NCBI GenBank assembly: GCA_018907035.1
Contig: JACCIC010000280.1
Location: forward strand, 310,001 to 374,000
Origin: Sycobia sp. Sy_11
Taxonomy: Eukaryota > Arthropoda > Insecta > Hymenoptera > Epichrysomallidae
Length of the DNA: 64,000 nucleotides
Reading direction: 5' to 3'
Part shown: one piece after another, positions 1 through 11,271 of the stretch
Numbering within the stretch: the first letter of the stretch is position 1
How the letters are laid out: the number at the start of each line of letters is the position of its first letter
Translations under genes and position numbers: made by a program
Notes under the pieces: model-generated
The model's input: only the letters and a program-made list of their open reading frames with translations
Database searches by the model: none
What the model was told of the DNA's origin: nothing

Positions 1-776
1 CCAAATTCTTCTGCTTATATTGAAACAAGCAATATCAGTATATAGACCAACACGTGTGTAACAAAATTGGTAATAAATATTGTTTGCCTTCATCTTGCCA
101 ACAGAAGCACAGCGATGGTCTAATTAAATGTATAGAATGATATTAGATTAATGTAATCTATCATCGTTAAAATGTATATTTTTGTAGTAAGATAATACAT
201 TGTGATCGTTGTCGATAAAAGTCTGGAATGAATTGGTGTAAATTTGGTAAAATACGATACAAATTAAAAGAACCTTGTTATATGCAGCTTATACGAAGCA
301 GTATGGATAAAGAAGAAAAGAAGAATCTTTTTTAGTTTATAATTTCGAGAGACGGCAAGATATAGTGTATCAAAATAATTCAAGCAAAACAATTCATGTA
401 TTTAATATGTTGTAATTAAAAAGATATGCACGAATTGCTTGCATTTAGACGATGTTTCCGATCCGTGCAATACTTACAGAATTAATATATATTTGATGAA
501 TACGAAATAAATATGTATATATTAGGAGGTATACTTAATTTTATGACGAACTAATAGTTTTCGATGATCCCGTTCCCTGTTTGATAGATCTTAGTATACG
601 TAAAAAATCAGAATACAAATAAATCAGTTGCATCGCACATAATTCTAGTGAATTTAACGTTCAACTTACTTTAAAGAGATTGACAGAGTAGTGTCTGAAC
701 AAACAGATAATACCAAGTGTGACTTTCAATAGAGTAAGATCGAATACAATTTATTAATAGTGACAATTATTTTAAT
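1..776. other. AT-rich sequence without recognised feature
   Basis: No reading frame of recognisable family, tandem array or inverted repeat was seen here. Base composition is strongly A+T biased like the rest of the intergenic background. Confidence 0.5.
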
Positions 777-2059
777 GAACATTGTCAAATATCACCCTTC
801 CGCTCTTTTGCTCTTCATTCAAAGCTTTATAAAAAGTGTTACAATGGTTGGATTTACTTCAAATATGCGCTGTTTTGTTTGATAATCTCTTTCCATCTAG
901 GCGGCAACTTCATAATACCCCTCTTGTAGAAACCCCTCTCCTTATTTGCGAAGAACTCGGACAGCCAATTTTCACAAACCTTTTTTGAGTCCAACTTTAC
1001 ACCACCAAGGGCGTTCGACATGGACAGGAACAGGTGGTAATCACTTGGCGCTAGGTCCGGGCTATATGCTGGATGCGATAAAACCTCCCATCCGAACTCC
1101 CGCAGGTTCTGACGAGTCATCAACGAAGTGCGTGGTCTGACGTTGTCCTGGTAGAACACTACATCCTTCCTGTTGGCCAATTGTGGACGCTTCTGGTCGA
1201 TAGCCTGCTTCAAGCGGTCCAGTTGTTCACAGTAGATGGTAGAATTAAGCGTCTAGCCATATGAAGCAGCTCATAGTGGATGATTCCCTTCCAATCCCAC
1301 CAACCATACAGGAAAATCTTCCTAGCTGTCAATCCCAGCTTAGCCACTGTTTGGGATGGTCCACCGGCCTTGGGCTACGGCCATTTTCACTTGATATTGT
1401 CGTATGTGATCCATTTTCCGTCGCCAGTTATCATCCGCTTCAAAAATGGGTCGAGTTCGTTCCGTTTCAGCAACATATCGCAGGCGTTGATTCGGTCTAG
1501 AAGGTTTGTTTGCTTCAAATCATGCGGCACCCAAACATCAAGCTTTTTTGTATACAGCCTTCTGCAGATGGTTTAAAATCGTTTGGTGACTAACTCTCAT
1601 CCCCTGGGCTATGTCACGAGTTGCCACATGCCGTTCTAACTCGATAAATTCCATGATTTGATCGGTATTCGTGGTCACAGGTCTTCCGCCGGCTGGTTTA
1701 TCCATGGTGCCGTTTTCACCGGCTCTGAGTGGTCGAAACCATTCTTCTGCGGTTTGAAGTGATAGCGTGCCATCCACCAAAATACCATTAATCTCAAGGA
1801 ATGTTTCTCTAGCGGATTTGTCTTTGACGAAGGAAAACTTTAAAATAGCGGGTATTTTGGCGTTAGTGAACTCCATGTTTACACATCTATAACTTTTGAA
1901 CGCAATATCCAAACTAATCATGCATAGCGTCGTTTTTACGTTATGTCAAGACCTTTCAAATGAAGTATAGTATTGCCCGATACGAGCTCTGCAGCGCTTT
2001 GTACATAACCGCGAAATTCATAAGACAAAAAGGCGGAAGGGAGATATTTGACAACCTAA
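777..2059 (-). mobile_element. mariner element, family A, copy 1
   Basis: The right end reads as a terminal inverted repeat (TIR) ending in ACAACCTAA followed by TA, and the left end carries the matching TTGTCAAATATC motif, although its outermost bases and TA are mutated. Length is about 1.28 kb, normal for mariner. Copies at 9210 and 22322 share the TIR and coding sequence. TA is the usual mariner target duplication. The family assignment rests on the transposase inside. Confidence 0.9.
854..1876 (-). pseudogene. mariner transposase, family A, frameshifted
   Basis: A DDD-type mariner transposase would cut and paste the element as a nuclear DNA-binding enzyme. The start ATG is at 1876 and opens with MEFTNAKIPAILKFSF. 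The N-terminal helix-turn-helix half runs to about 1538 and ends KAVYKKA-stop because of an A-run length change. The first catalytic block reads TGDGKW instead of the usual TGDEKW (near 1420). After further frame breaks the C-terminal third is open at 854-1213, with the second catalytic Asp in YQDN and the third in SPDLAPSDYHLF. At least two frame disruptions plus the E-to-G change make it inactive. Confidence 0.9.
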
Positions 2060-3157
2060 TATTATTTTTGTCGATTAATTTCGTCACTGCTCGTATAATT
2101 ATTATTATTTTGAAGATGTAGCGAATAAAATTTTTGGCATTTCTAAGCAGCCGTGGTTAATGTCAGAATTTTAACCTAAAATTCAAAAGTTTCTTTTTAC
2201 TTTGGCCCTTCTACCTAGAAATTAACTGTGATCACTAGAAAAGATTATTATTTGTTAAGATTTTCATTAACTACATTATCTTTAAAATTACTTTATATAA
2301 ATGTATAAAATAGGACCAGCATTTTATATTCGACTTCCACATTTATTTCAAAGTCATCTACGAAATTTCTCTATAATGTATTGTCCTTATATTCATGTAT
2401 TGTACTCATACATTATACTATGTATTTTATATACATAGTAAATGTATCGTACTTATATTTTTTCTTAATTAAATTCTACAGCCACACGTAACCGTTCTTC
2501 ATTCAAAAAAAAAAATAGTTAAAACTTAAGATACTAATAAAATGATATGTCAGGATTATATTCAATTATTTATGATTGAATAAAAAAAAAGTATTAAAAT
2601 TAAGTTTAATACTTTCTTTAATTTAATAAAAATAATTCAAGTAATTTAAGTTTAATTCAATAATTCAAAATAGTTTAAGTTTCAGAATTCAGGTTGGCTG
2701 AAAAAATTGTGTCAAAGTTTATTTGTTAATTAAATAACAGAAAAAAGTAAATGTATACAGATTCCCTTAGACTAAAATGACATATCAGAATTGTATTCCA
2801 CTATTTTTGATTTACATAAAAGAAAGTATTGAAATCTATGTTTGCATATGCAAGTTTAAGTAAATATACATAAGCATCAATTCGGGTAAGTTTTGAAATT
2901 ATTACTTATTATTATTCAATAAAAAAAGTAGCATATTAAAAGTGTACTTATGCATTCACTTATTTATAATGTGAGAATACCGTACTATTATAATCTATTT
3001 TATAAGTTATTTTGACATGTACGTTTAGGCCCGTCTTTGAAGAGTTTAAGATAATTTAAATGGTTAAAAAATATTGAGAAATAGCATGTTTTAAAATTAA
3101 AAATTGTACTTATGTCAGCTGTTCTGAATTAAATTAATACATATTTTTATCGGTTTT
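2060..3157. other. AT-rich sequence without recognised feature
   Basis: Only low-complexity A+T sequence with short direct repeats, such as recurring AATTCAAGT-like words near 2600-2690. No coding family was recognised. Confidence 0.5.
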
Positions 3158-3600
3158 ACGGTCTTTATACTATCATATATTAGCTAAAATAATGAGGGTC
3201 CGACTGTCCTTGTTTATATTCACCCCTATAGAATCTGAAATAAAACTTATTATTACTACGATAAATTATATTGAAACTGAATTATATTATACTGATCTGA
3301 ACTGAACTGAATTGAACTGAACTGAACTGATTTAACAGTTTAGTTCTTGAGGATGAACCGTAGCGGTTAGAAACGTCGGACAAGACAGCAATTCTAAATT
3401 TAAGGTGGTGAGGGCAGTCAGGTTGTCCTTTACTAACATAGAATAGCACTTTTATTTTTTTTTTACTTATTATTGTATTTTTATTTTTATTTTATTATTA
3501 ATTTTATTTTATTTTTATTTTTAATTTGAATATAATTTATTGTAGTAATAAGTTTTATTTCAGATTCTACGGGGGTGAATATAGCAGTGACTGAATATAG
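3158..3600. repeat. Penelope-like element terminal repeats, inverted arms
   Basis: Bases 3215-3272 and 3527-3583 form an inverted repeat, with TATTCACCCCTATAGAATCT on one arm and its near complement on the other. The same arm recurs at about 25425, 55905, 56230 and 63235, several of these beside PLE coding fragments, so I read it as PLE terminal repeat. Between the arms lie an (AACTG)n run, a ribozyme-like block at 3345-3385 and the word TTGTCCTTTACTAACAT, which is also found at 56520. PLE terminal repeats are known to be arranged in direct or inverted orientation. Confidence 0.6.
3292..3331. repeat. (AACTG)n pentanucleotide repeat
   Basis: About seven units of CTGAA/AACTG with one T substitution, inside the PLE terminal repeat region. 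Confidence 0.85.
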
Positions 3601-3654
3601 CAGTGAATGCATCTCACTTACTCACCTACTCCCGAAAATATAAGATTCGCAGAA

Positions 3655-4275
3655 AAAATGTCTACAATAGAAATATCCGTTTTTGTTCTCAATTTCTCAA
3701 ATTTTGTAATACAAGTTATTCTTAAATTAACCATGATGAATGAATCATTTACTTTGATACGTTCCCGTACATCTTCTATTCTTGATTCTCAATATCTCCC
3801 TCATATTGAAGTGTCATTTAATAAAACTTATGTTTTTGGTTTAGTTTATCTTTTAACATTTCACTCATTTCCCAATATTGATAAAAATATGAATAAATTT
3901 TATGTCGATAAAGAAGTAATTACCCTACCGACCGACAGGTATGAAATTGAAGATATAGAAAATTATCTGAAGGAGAAATTAACTTCTAAAGGTAGAATAT
4001 TAAGTCTTAAGCCTAACAATATTACGCTTCGGAATGTTATTGAGTGCAGTCATCAAATCAATCTTGAATCTAACAATTCATTTGCAAACTCTTGGGCTTT
4101 CAACAACTGATTTTGACAGCAGATGTTATACACATTCCAATTTGCCAGTGAATATTCTAAAGGTACAGTCATTGATAATAGAGTGTAGTGTTATAGTCGG
4201 TGCCTATATAAATGAGCGCCGCGTATACACAATTCAAAAATTCTTTTATATGCAAAGTAAAACGAAGTTTTACAT
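3655..4275 (+). pseudogene. Virion-type protein of polinton-like DNA virus, degenerate
   Basis: An open frame from about 3607 to 4110, continued in another frame to 4279, resembles a family of unnamed proteins often found in insect genomes beside double-jelly-roll capsid-like genes. Recognisable pieces are LPTDRYEIEDIENYLKEKL (near 3930), a SLKPNN block (near 4010) and, after a frame change, a segment near 4150-4210 ending in an IECS..GAYINE-like stretch. The frame change lies in 4030-4110, and the C terminus is lost. Membership of a Maverick/polinton-like or adintovirus-like element is inferred from recall of family patterns plus the next feature. No reconstruction is given. Confidence 0.5.
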
Positions 4276-4559
4276 ATAATTTATCTTCTAGTAACCGTCA
4301 AGTGCATAAATCATATTACGCATTGTCGATCAAAACGAAGATCTAGTAAATTTTTGAGAAATTATAAGTATCAGATTAGTTGTTAAACAAGTAGCTGAGT
4401 GAGCGATGGGATTTATTTAAGTCGCTCCTGGGTATATAAATAGCTAGTTATGTCAGTAAACGACCATTCTTTCGCCGACTTTCAAACAAAATTTTGAGGT
4501 ATCAAAGTATTTTGACTTACACCACAGAACATTTAATTCCTGAAAAGTATAGGTCTAAA

Positions 4560-4795
4560 AGTTTGTGCTCCTGATGGAAAATCAATTGTATTTTTTTCAA
4601 CTGTATGCAACGAAGTAGCGGCTGTTCTTAGTATACAACCTCTTGCCGCACTTGATAATCCAATTGTGTATTACGAGGTTCATAATCACCATCCACGCTC
4701 ACCAGCTATACACAACAACAAATTTTAGTAACAGTGATGAAATTCGTATATCTCGTCAACATCAAGATTTTTGCTTTCTTCCTTCATTCCGTTCG
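4560..4795 (+). pseudogene. Double jelly-roll capsid-like protein, N-terminal fragment
   Basis: A frame running from about 4561 to a stop near 4725 has the character of the N terminus of insect-genome double jelly-roll proteins, the major capsid fold of polinton-like viruses. A shifted frame continues near 4735 with DEIRI followed by a Q-x-Q-D stretch typical of the first beta strands. It ends abruptly near 4795, where PLE sequence begins. It follows a gene that often accompanies it, which supports the call. Only about 75 codons remain, with a stop and a frame change. It could be another repetitive protein. Confidence 0.45.
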
Positions 4796-5150
4796 TTACG
4801 ATTTTAGACAAAATGATTTACAAATAGTAAGAGAATTTTTCATTAATAATAGATATCAAATTGAATTTATTAAATTAGTTGCTCAGATATTGTTTGAGAT
4901 TTATAATACCGAAAAAATAGACATAATCCACGAGTTGATATTAACAGAGGCAAAAGCATTGTCTTACCATATGTTAGAGAATTATCTGAAAGAATTCGAA
5001 GAAATTTTCGGAAATATAACATTCAAATTTTCTTTAAAATTAGCAATAATTTAAGTAAGTTGTTTAATAATTGCAAAGATAAGGATGATTTATGTTTACA
5101 ATCTGGAGTTGTTTACAAAATTAAATGCATGGATTGTAATAAATAGATTT
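4796..5150 (+). pseudogene. Penelope-like element, RT end to endonuclease start
   Basis: Penelope-like elements encode a reverse transcriptase (RT) followed by a GIY-YIG nuclease. This fragment has the linker between them. It reads FINNRYQIEFIKLV (4838-4880), then a frame change near 5040, then LFNNCKDKDDLC and VVYKIKCMDCN up to about 5150, the cysteine-containing lead into the nuclease. The same words occur on the minus strand at 11400-11500. The GIY-YIG core itself is missing because the mariner at 5160 follows directly. Confidence 0.65.
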
Positions 5151-5159
5151 TTTCGTTCT

Positions 5160-5841
5160 CCGCTCTTCTTAAGGTCGCTGGATTGATTGTTTGTTTCTGG
5201 GTCGTAAGCATAGGCCCAAGTTTCATCTCCACTTGTTATGCATTCTATCTTGTCCTAGTAGTCCGAAAGCATCATTTCGCAGACCTCCATGCGAAACTAT
5301 TTTACCAAAAAATTGAGTGTTTTGGGCATCGATCGAGATTTCACTCTTTTCAGGCACAAAATTTGTTTTAAAATGCTGTTAATTGACCCATTTGGAATTC
5401 CAACAATATCAGCAAATGCTTTCATAGTCATTCGACGATTCTACAGCACCAATTCTTTGATTTTATCGACGTGTGGCCCATCAGTAGATGTTCTTGGTCG
5501 TCTTTGATGTGGTTCGTCTTCAACGCGTCCTCGACCTTCTTTGAACAATTTTTGTTAATCAAAAATACTTGTTCTTGACATTGACTTCTCACCACTTCGC
5601 GCACAAAATTTAATGCTACTTTTATGTTGAATAATTTCAGACATTAAAAAATCGTAGAGACAATTTTTCATTGTTCACAAAACACAAGCGTAACTATATG
5701 ACAAATGAAGATAATTGTTTGAAATTGGCACATATAACTCTGACAGTACTACCAACTTAAAAATAAAAACATTGGTCCGAATCGAGAAACCCGGGAAGAA
5801 GAATAAGTATGAAATCTTACTTATATTTGTATACAGTAGTA
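5160..5841 (-). pseudogene. mariner transposase, family B, copy 1, truncated
   Basis: Read on the minus strand, an N-terminal helix-turn-helix half leads to the first catalytic Asp. Visible words are STDGPHVDKIKELVL, ADIVGIPNGSIN and SGDETWAYAYDPET. One in-frame stop follows KELVL and others occur before the catalytic block. The second and third catalytic Asp residues are absent because the copy ends near 5160. The right end carries a TIR-like ACTTATATTTGTATACAGTA shared with the copy at 33490-34252. Confidence 0.75.
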
Positions 5842-5845
5842 TAAT

Positions 5846-6474
5846 ATCCATAGTTTTGAGCTTGTTGGTATGGAGCCCTATTTTACCGTCATATCTTTTA
5901 TTCAATGTAAAGAAATATAGCCTATGTCACTTCTGAAATTAATATAACATATAAAAACCAAATCATAATTCCTCGTCACAAATTATGTGCAGTATAATTT
6001 CGTATACATAACCATTTAATAAGAGAAGACGGCGAAAGAGAGAGAGATTTACCCACATAAGAGATAATAAAATTTACTCAAATCAATACATAGACATAAG
6101 ATAGGGATAGTGTAAGATTAAACTGAAGAACAAAAAGGATAATATGGACTAAAATCAGCACTTGTTTAAGATACTAATCCCAAAGTTGTATATAATTTTT
6201 CAAATGAACTAGCCTGGTATTAATACTTTAAGCTGACTACTTTGAGTTGGTATTTGTGATTCAAGATGCTTCGTACTGACCGCTGATGAAACTGACTATA
6301 AGATCATTAACTGAATTTATTGATGAAAGTAAAATGATTTTCAATAAAAAACATAGCCTTTGTCCTTCCGAAGATAATATAAAATATATATATCAAATTT
6401 CCGAGCAATCTATTCATTAGTTTTTTTTTTAACGTGTAGAAACAAACACACGCGGCCTTATAAATTAGTATTAC

Positions 6475-6477
<3 letters not shown>
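5846..6477. other. AT-rich sequence without recognised feature
   Basis: No recognisable coding family or repeat. A short GA-rich patch (AGAGAGAGA) lies near 6035. Confidence 0.4.

Positions 6478-6522
<45 letters not shown>
6478..6522. repeat. (TA)n microsatellite
   Basis: About 21 TA units that run directly into TTGTAACCG, the proposed edge of an LTR. Confidence 0.95.
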
Positions 6523-6525
<3 letters not shown>

Positions 6526-7090
6526 AACCGAATGCATGTCCGCCTCGAACATGAGGACGGCGTACTCGGCTATTATAAAATGTGCCCTGGATTAGCCCGA
6601 GGTTCCAAAAAAATCCGGCAAGGGAGAGGGGCAGTCCGCGACAGGCGAAATACCGTATGCACGTGGAACGGGAATAAATCAAAAAGCGTCTAATTTAATA
6701 AGACCTGTGGATACAACTACATGCGAAATCACAGGCAAGAGATCGCAAGCCGGGAGCCGTCACGTGACGGCGCATTTGAAGGCAGGAAAGAGAATTGTTT
6801 AAAATACATTTTTTTTTTCGTCGAACATTGTCGAGGTGATGATAATTTTTAACATATGCTTATCTCTGTGTGCGCGTATTTTGGCGACTTCGCTTTCGTC
6901 TTCGTATTCTACAAAATCCAACGGGCTCTAATTGCTGCTATTCTGTGGTAGAGACTGACAGCTCTTTGAAATAGGGAACTATTACTTTCGAATTCTCACT
7001 CCACCGTTATGATGTCTGTCTCTAATTCGCATAAGTTATTCTGCTAGTCAATAAAGTCGTCTGAGGGTTTACTATCGCCATCACTTATAA
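6523..7090 (+). mobile_element. Candidate solo LTR inserted in (TA)n
   Basis: The stretch starts TGTAACCG directly after a (TA)n array, the same junction as at 15977 and 25618. It holds a TATA-like word (CTATTATAAAATG near 6571), GC-richer sequence, and an AATAAA signal at 7050-7055 close to the proposed right end, in the order expected of U3, R and U5. A 16-bp perfect palindrome lies at 6756-6771. The right border and a target duplication could not be fixed, so this is a tentative call. Confidence 0.35.
6756..6771. repeat. 16-bp perfect palindrome with CACGTG core
   Basis: GCCGTCACGTGACGGC equals its own reverse complement and contains an E-box (CACGTG). It may be a dimeric transcription-factor site or chance. 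Confidence 0.6.
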
Positions 7091-7759
7091 TGTATTATAT
7101 CATATAGAAGTAACGAGCTATCGAGTAAAGACGAAGAAAAAATCGTCCAAAAGTGTCCAAGTTGGAAACGCTGAATAGATAGCTGACACGTGCGAGGGGT
7201 CAGGAAAAATGGGATAAAATAGCTCCTTGTTTATACGTGAAATACAAAACCTATACGGTAGCGTATGATGACGGAGGGGCAGAGAGGGGGGATGAGCAAG
7301 AGAGTAAGCGAGAGAGAGAGAAGTGCCAGAAAGCAAACAATCCTTCCATCCATGGGAATTCCCAGGCACCGCGCCGCGCGCTACAATATATATATATTTA
7401 TGTACAGGCGGCACGGTGCAGCGTGCGCGCGCGCGCGCACCGTAATATATAATAGCACTGCGCGCGCCCGCCACACTTATGACCGTACGTGAATAAACGC
7501 GCGCCCGTACGAGGGGAAGTCCCCGCGCGCGAGCGCGTTCCTCTAATGCACCCCGTATACATGCCTATACACGCCGTAATGGGGGACGTGTGTGCCCGTG
7601 TGCACATGCATGTGTGACTAAGGGTGCCTGTACGTGTGACCTGGTGCGACGGCGGGCGAGTTGTCCGACGCGGTCCTTCCTCCGCTTCTCCCGGTCGCGT
7701 TACCCCCCGATGCTTGCACGGAACAACTTTACTCTTTGCGCACTGCCTGTACAGATGTA
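7091..7759. other. CpG-rich patch without recognised gene
   Basis: 7320-7720 is unusually GC- and CpG-rich for this window and includes an alternating (GC)n tract at 7421-7438. Many overlapping short frames exist on both strands, as expected when stop codons are rare, but none shows a family signature. A promoter or an old GC-rich repeat is possible. Confidence 0.35.
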
Positions 7760-7785
7760 AATATATATGTATATATATATATATG

Positions 7786-7837
<52 letters not shown>
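7760..7837. repeat. (TA)n microsatellite with TG interruptions
   Basis: Nearly 80 bases of TA repeat interrupted by TGTA and one AATA step. Confidence 0.95.
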
Positions 7838-7840
<3 letters not shown>

Positions 7841-9209
7841 TACGGCGAGTGCGCACGCTGCCCGATCGCTCAGCGTACATAATACGGCTCCCCCTCTAGT
7901 CGCCAACTACCGCCCCCCCCCATCCCGCCGCCCACGTATCCACCGACGCCAACCTCACATTGTTTCGCTCGTTGATTTCGGATTCGGAATGCCCGGATGC
8001 TCCCAAGAGACTCGCGCAATTCCCGATCATTAAAAAATGAGACTGTGGGAACGATACAGATATGACGGGTCCGATGACTCTCTTGTTAACAAATATTTTT
8101 ATTCTTCATTTCTCTTTTCTTTTTTTTTATTCTTTCGTTTACTGCGTATTCTTTATAGGGCTGAGCGAACGATGAAATAAAGTAATTGCGATGGACAATT
8201 TCAGGAAATTTCAAAGGCTTGAAGATCTCTATTATGCGCATCTATAAACGTAATTTTAATTTTATTATTAAACTAATATATTTTTACAGATAATTTGATT
8301 AGGAATAAGTGAAACTTAAATATTGGATCAATGAAAATCCAAAAAATTATTCAATATTCCCTAGATATGTATATATAGACTTTTCACAGCTAATCGTCCC
8401 TGTCGTTTACTAAACCTTTTCCAATATAAATTTTGAATTTACCCCGATCTGATGAGTTAAATAGTATATTTTATTAAGTTCCAAATATTTCCGTGTTAAT
8501 CCAAAACCCTCTTCAAGCGATAAATAAATTATTTAATCCAGTTGAGACCAATTGGCTAAAATCTTATGATATGTCCTGCACTCCGTATAATTAGATGTGT
8601 TAAGAACGATTGTAAAATATATACTTTACTAAACGATATAATTCATGCGTTGCTTGAAGAGGACGATGTGTACTACTGTGAAAATGTTAAAAGAAGTATA
8701 AATTATTTTGTTCGTCACATTGAAGAATTCTAACTATTGATCTATCAAGAACAATGAAATCTATTTTCTAAGGATAACATTTAAAAAAAAATTAGGCACA
8801 ACCTTATAATAACAGTTTTCCGCCAGTAGAGTGAGATCTCGTGAAAAATAAAAGTTATGCCAATAACAAAATGAAGCAGATGTTCGTTTTCGTGGCCGTT
8901 TAAATAACAGACAGACAGAGAGACAGAGAGAGAGAGAGAGAGATGGTCCCCTCTCCGATTGGCCGCTCTGGCAGCAGCGTGCAAGCGAAATACATCAGAT
9001 CATCGGGGATTGGGCGATATATATATATATATATATATATAAGTACGCCACGGCATAAGCGGCAGCAGCAGGCATCGCGTCAGCTCGACGCGCGGCGTGA
9101 ATTCCCACACATCAACAGGTCTCGGGAGGGCCGTACGGTAAGGGCCCCCGTCGCTTTCCCCCCGCTCGCCGGCACCGCATGGCTGGCTGTCATTTAAATA
9201 ATGGAAGCA
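7838..9209. other. Intergenic sequence with two microsatellites
   Basis: An (AG)n tract is at about 8908-8943 and a (TA)n tract at 9018-9041. A GC-rich patch occupies 9045-9180. No gene family was recognised. Confidence 0.5.
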
Positions 9210-10094
9210 TTAGGTTGGCAAATATCTCCCTTTCGACCTTTTTGTCTTATAAATTTCGCGGCTATTTACGAAGCGCTACAGAGCTCATATCTCGCAACAC
9301 TATACATCATTTTAAAGGTCTTAACATCACATACAAAACGACGCTATGCATGATTAATTTGCATATTGCGTTCAAAAGTTATAGACGTGAAACATGGAGT
9401 TCATTATCGCTGAAATTCGCGCTATTTTAAAGTTTTCCTTCGTCAAAGATACATCCGCTAGAGAAACATTCCGTGAGATTAATGGTATTTTGGTGGATGG
9501 CACGCTATCACTTCAAACCGCAGAGGAATGGTTTCGACCATTCAGAGCCGGTGAAAACGGCACCATGGATAAACCAGCCGGCGAAAGGCCTGTGACGACC
9601 AATGCCGATTCAATCATGGAATTTATCGAGTTAGGCCGGCATGTGGCAACTCGTGATATCACCCAGGGATGAGAGTTAGTCACCAAACCATTTTAAACCA
9701 TCTGCAGAAGGCTGGATACAAAAAAGCTTGATGTTTGGGTGCCGCATGATTTGAAGCAAAGAAACCTTCTAGACCGAATCAACGCCTGCGATGTGTTACT
9801 GAAGCGGAACGAACTCGACCCATTTTTGAAGCGGATGGATACTGGCGACGAAAAATGGATTACATACGACAATATCAAGTAAAAACGGCCGTAGTCCAAG
9901 GCCGGTGGACCGTCTCAAACAGTGACTAAGCTGGGATTGACGGCTAGGAAGATTTTCCTGTATGGTTGGTGGGATTGGAAGGGAATCATCCACTATGAGC
10001 TGCTTCATATGGCTAGACGCTTAATTCTACCATCTACTGTGAACAACTGGACCGCTTGAAGCATGCTATCGACCAGAAGCGTCCACAATTGCCC
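9210..10094 (+). mobile_element. mariner element, family A, copy 2, 3'-truncated
   Basis: The left TIR TTAGGTTGGCAAATATCTCC is intact. The transposase frame starts at 9394 (MEFIIAEIRAILKFSFVKD). It is frameshifted at 9670 (stop right after DITQG) and again at the A-run near 9722, giving the same KKA-stop as copy 1. The first catalytic block TGDEKWITYDN is intact near 9840-9875. The copy ends at about 10094 in DQKRPQL-like sequence just before the second catalytic Asp, where another mariner begins in the opposite orientation. Confidence 0.9.
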
Positions 10095-10600
10095 AATCAT
10101 TGTCATGCTGTAAATTCAATTTTTCATGCCTTTCGTTGTATTGCGGTGGTTTGTTTTTCAATGCTCCGATTAAACGCATCGAGAACCATCACCTGTGATT
10201 ATTTCAGTCAGTTTTAAGAACTCATAATATACTACGCCGAGCTGGTCCCATCAAGTACTGAGCATGACCTTGGAACCGTGAATATTCGGTTTGGCCATCG
10301 AAGAAGAAGCGTGGGCAGGATATCCCCATGATTATCGTAACAAACCCATTTCTCGCTCCCAGTCACGTGATGCAAAAATCCCATCCATCTTTGTCTTGCA
10401 AGCAGCTCTTTACAAGCAAACAAATACCGTTCAATATCTCTCGGCATCAATTCGTACAACACCGAATTTCCTTGTTTCTAAATCATTCCCACAACTCTCA
10501 GGCGTTTTAAAATGGCTTGATGCGTCGCTCCCAATCACCCTTCCAACGCCATGCTATACTTCGACGCTATGGCTCCTCATCAGGGACTAAACTAAACCTT
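10095..10600 (-). pseudogene. mariner transposase, family C, internal fragment
   Basis: On the minus strand the central transposase is readable: helix-turn-helix end HQAILKRLR (near 10510), then YELMPRDIER (10415-10462), LLARQRWMGFLHH, and the first catalytic block as TGSEKWVCYDN, with Asp replaced by Ser. Further on come WDQL..VYYE and, near 10105, a QHDN block with the second catalytic Asp. Both element ends are missing. Stops and frame changes interrupt it. It is the same family as the copies at 41535 and 54173. Confidence 0.75.
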
Positions 10601-11270
10601 ATATTCTAATCTATATATACCCATCCCCACCACCAAATTTAGTCAATTAAATATAAATTTCCCCTCTACACAAATTGTCCAAAACCAATCAATTTAATAA
10701 GGAATGATAAACACTGTCCAATTTACCAGACTCTAACATTAAATTCACATTATTTCGATTCCTGAAAATGAGAATACCGAAGATTTTGCTTTAAAAAATA
10801 GCGTGTATACGGAATCACACATAAGGTGAGGGAATACTTGCTATAGGAAAATCTTGAGGCTTTCAAAAGAGGTAAACAGGTTATGCTTCCTAAAAGCAAT
10901 GATCCGTGCTGTGTCGGGAGCCTCCCAATATTTTCGTTAAACAAGCTATTCTACGGACTTATATGGAGATAGGTCGTATTCTAACTTTGAGAAAATATTG
11001 GGAAGTTCGAAATCAGGTGACGTGTTCGGTTTGCCACCTCGAGCTCTCCGACCGTCAGGCTGCGCGAGAGTTTGGGCTGCGTTCGGCGAGTGAAGCTTAT
11101 CGCTCGAAATTTGACCCCATTGAGACGGGAGTAGAGTTTATAAAAGCGCAGTATGAGCGCTCGGAGATACATTCTTTTTCTGATCCCTGCTTAAGTAAGT
11201 TATTGTATTAATCATATTTTATTTTATTCAATTTTTAATTTAAATATACTTCGTATTGTTAATTTCTTAT
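10601..11270. other. Unassigned sequence with a TATA-like site
   Basis: No gene family was recognised. A TATA-like TTTATAAAAG at 11137-11146 follows a moderately GC-rich stretch (11020-11130), which might be an old LTR or promoter. The short frame at 10906-11211 shows no family signature. Confidence 0.35.
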
Positions 11271-11271
11271 T

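Noticed and set aside
6307..7906. Open frames that translate (TA)n arrays as Tyr-Ile repeats
   Set aside because: Tyr-Ile runs are the translation of TA repeats, which lack stop codons in this phase. No protein signature lies outside the array. The same applies near 15117, 25224, 44288, 52172 and 60977.
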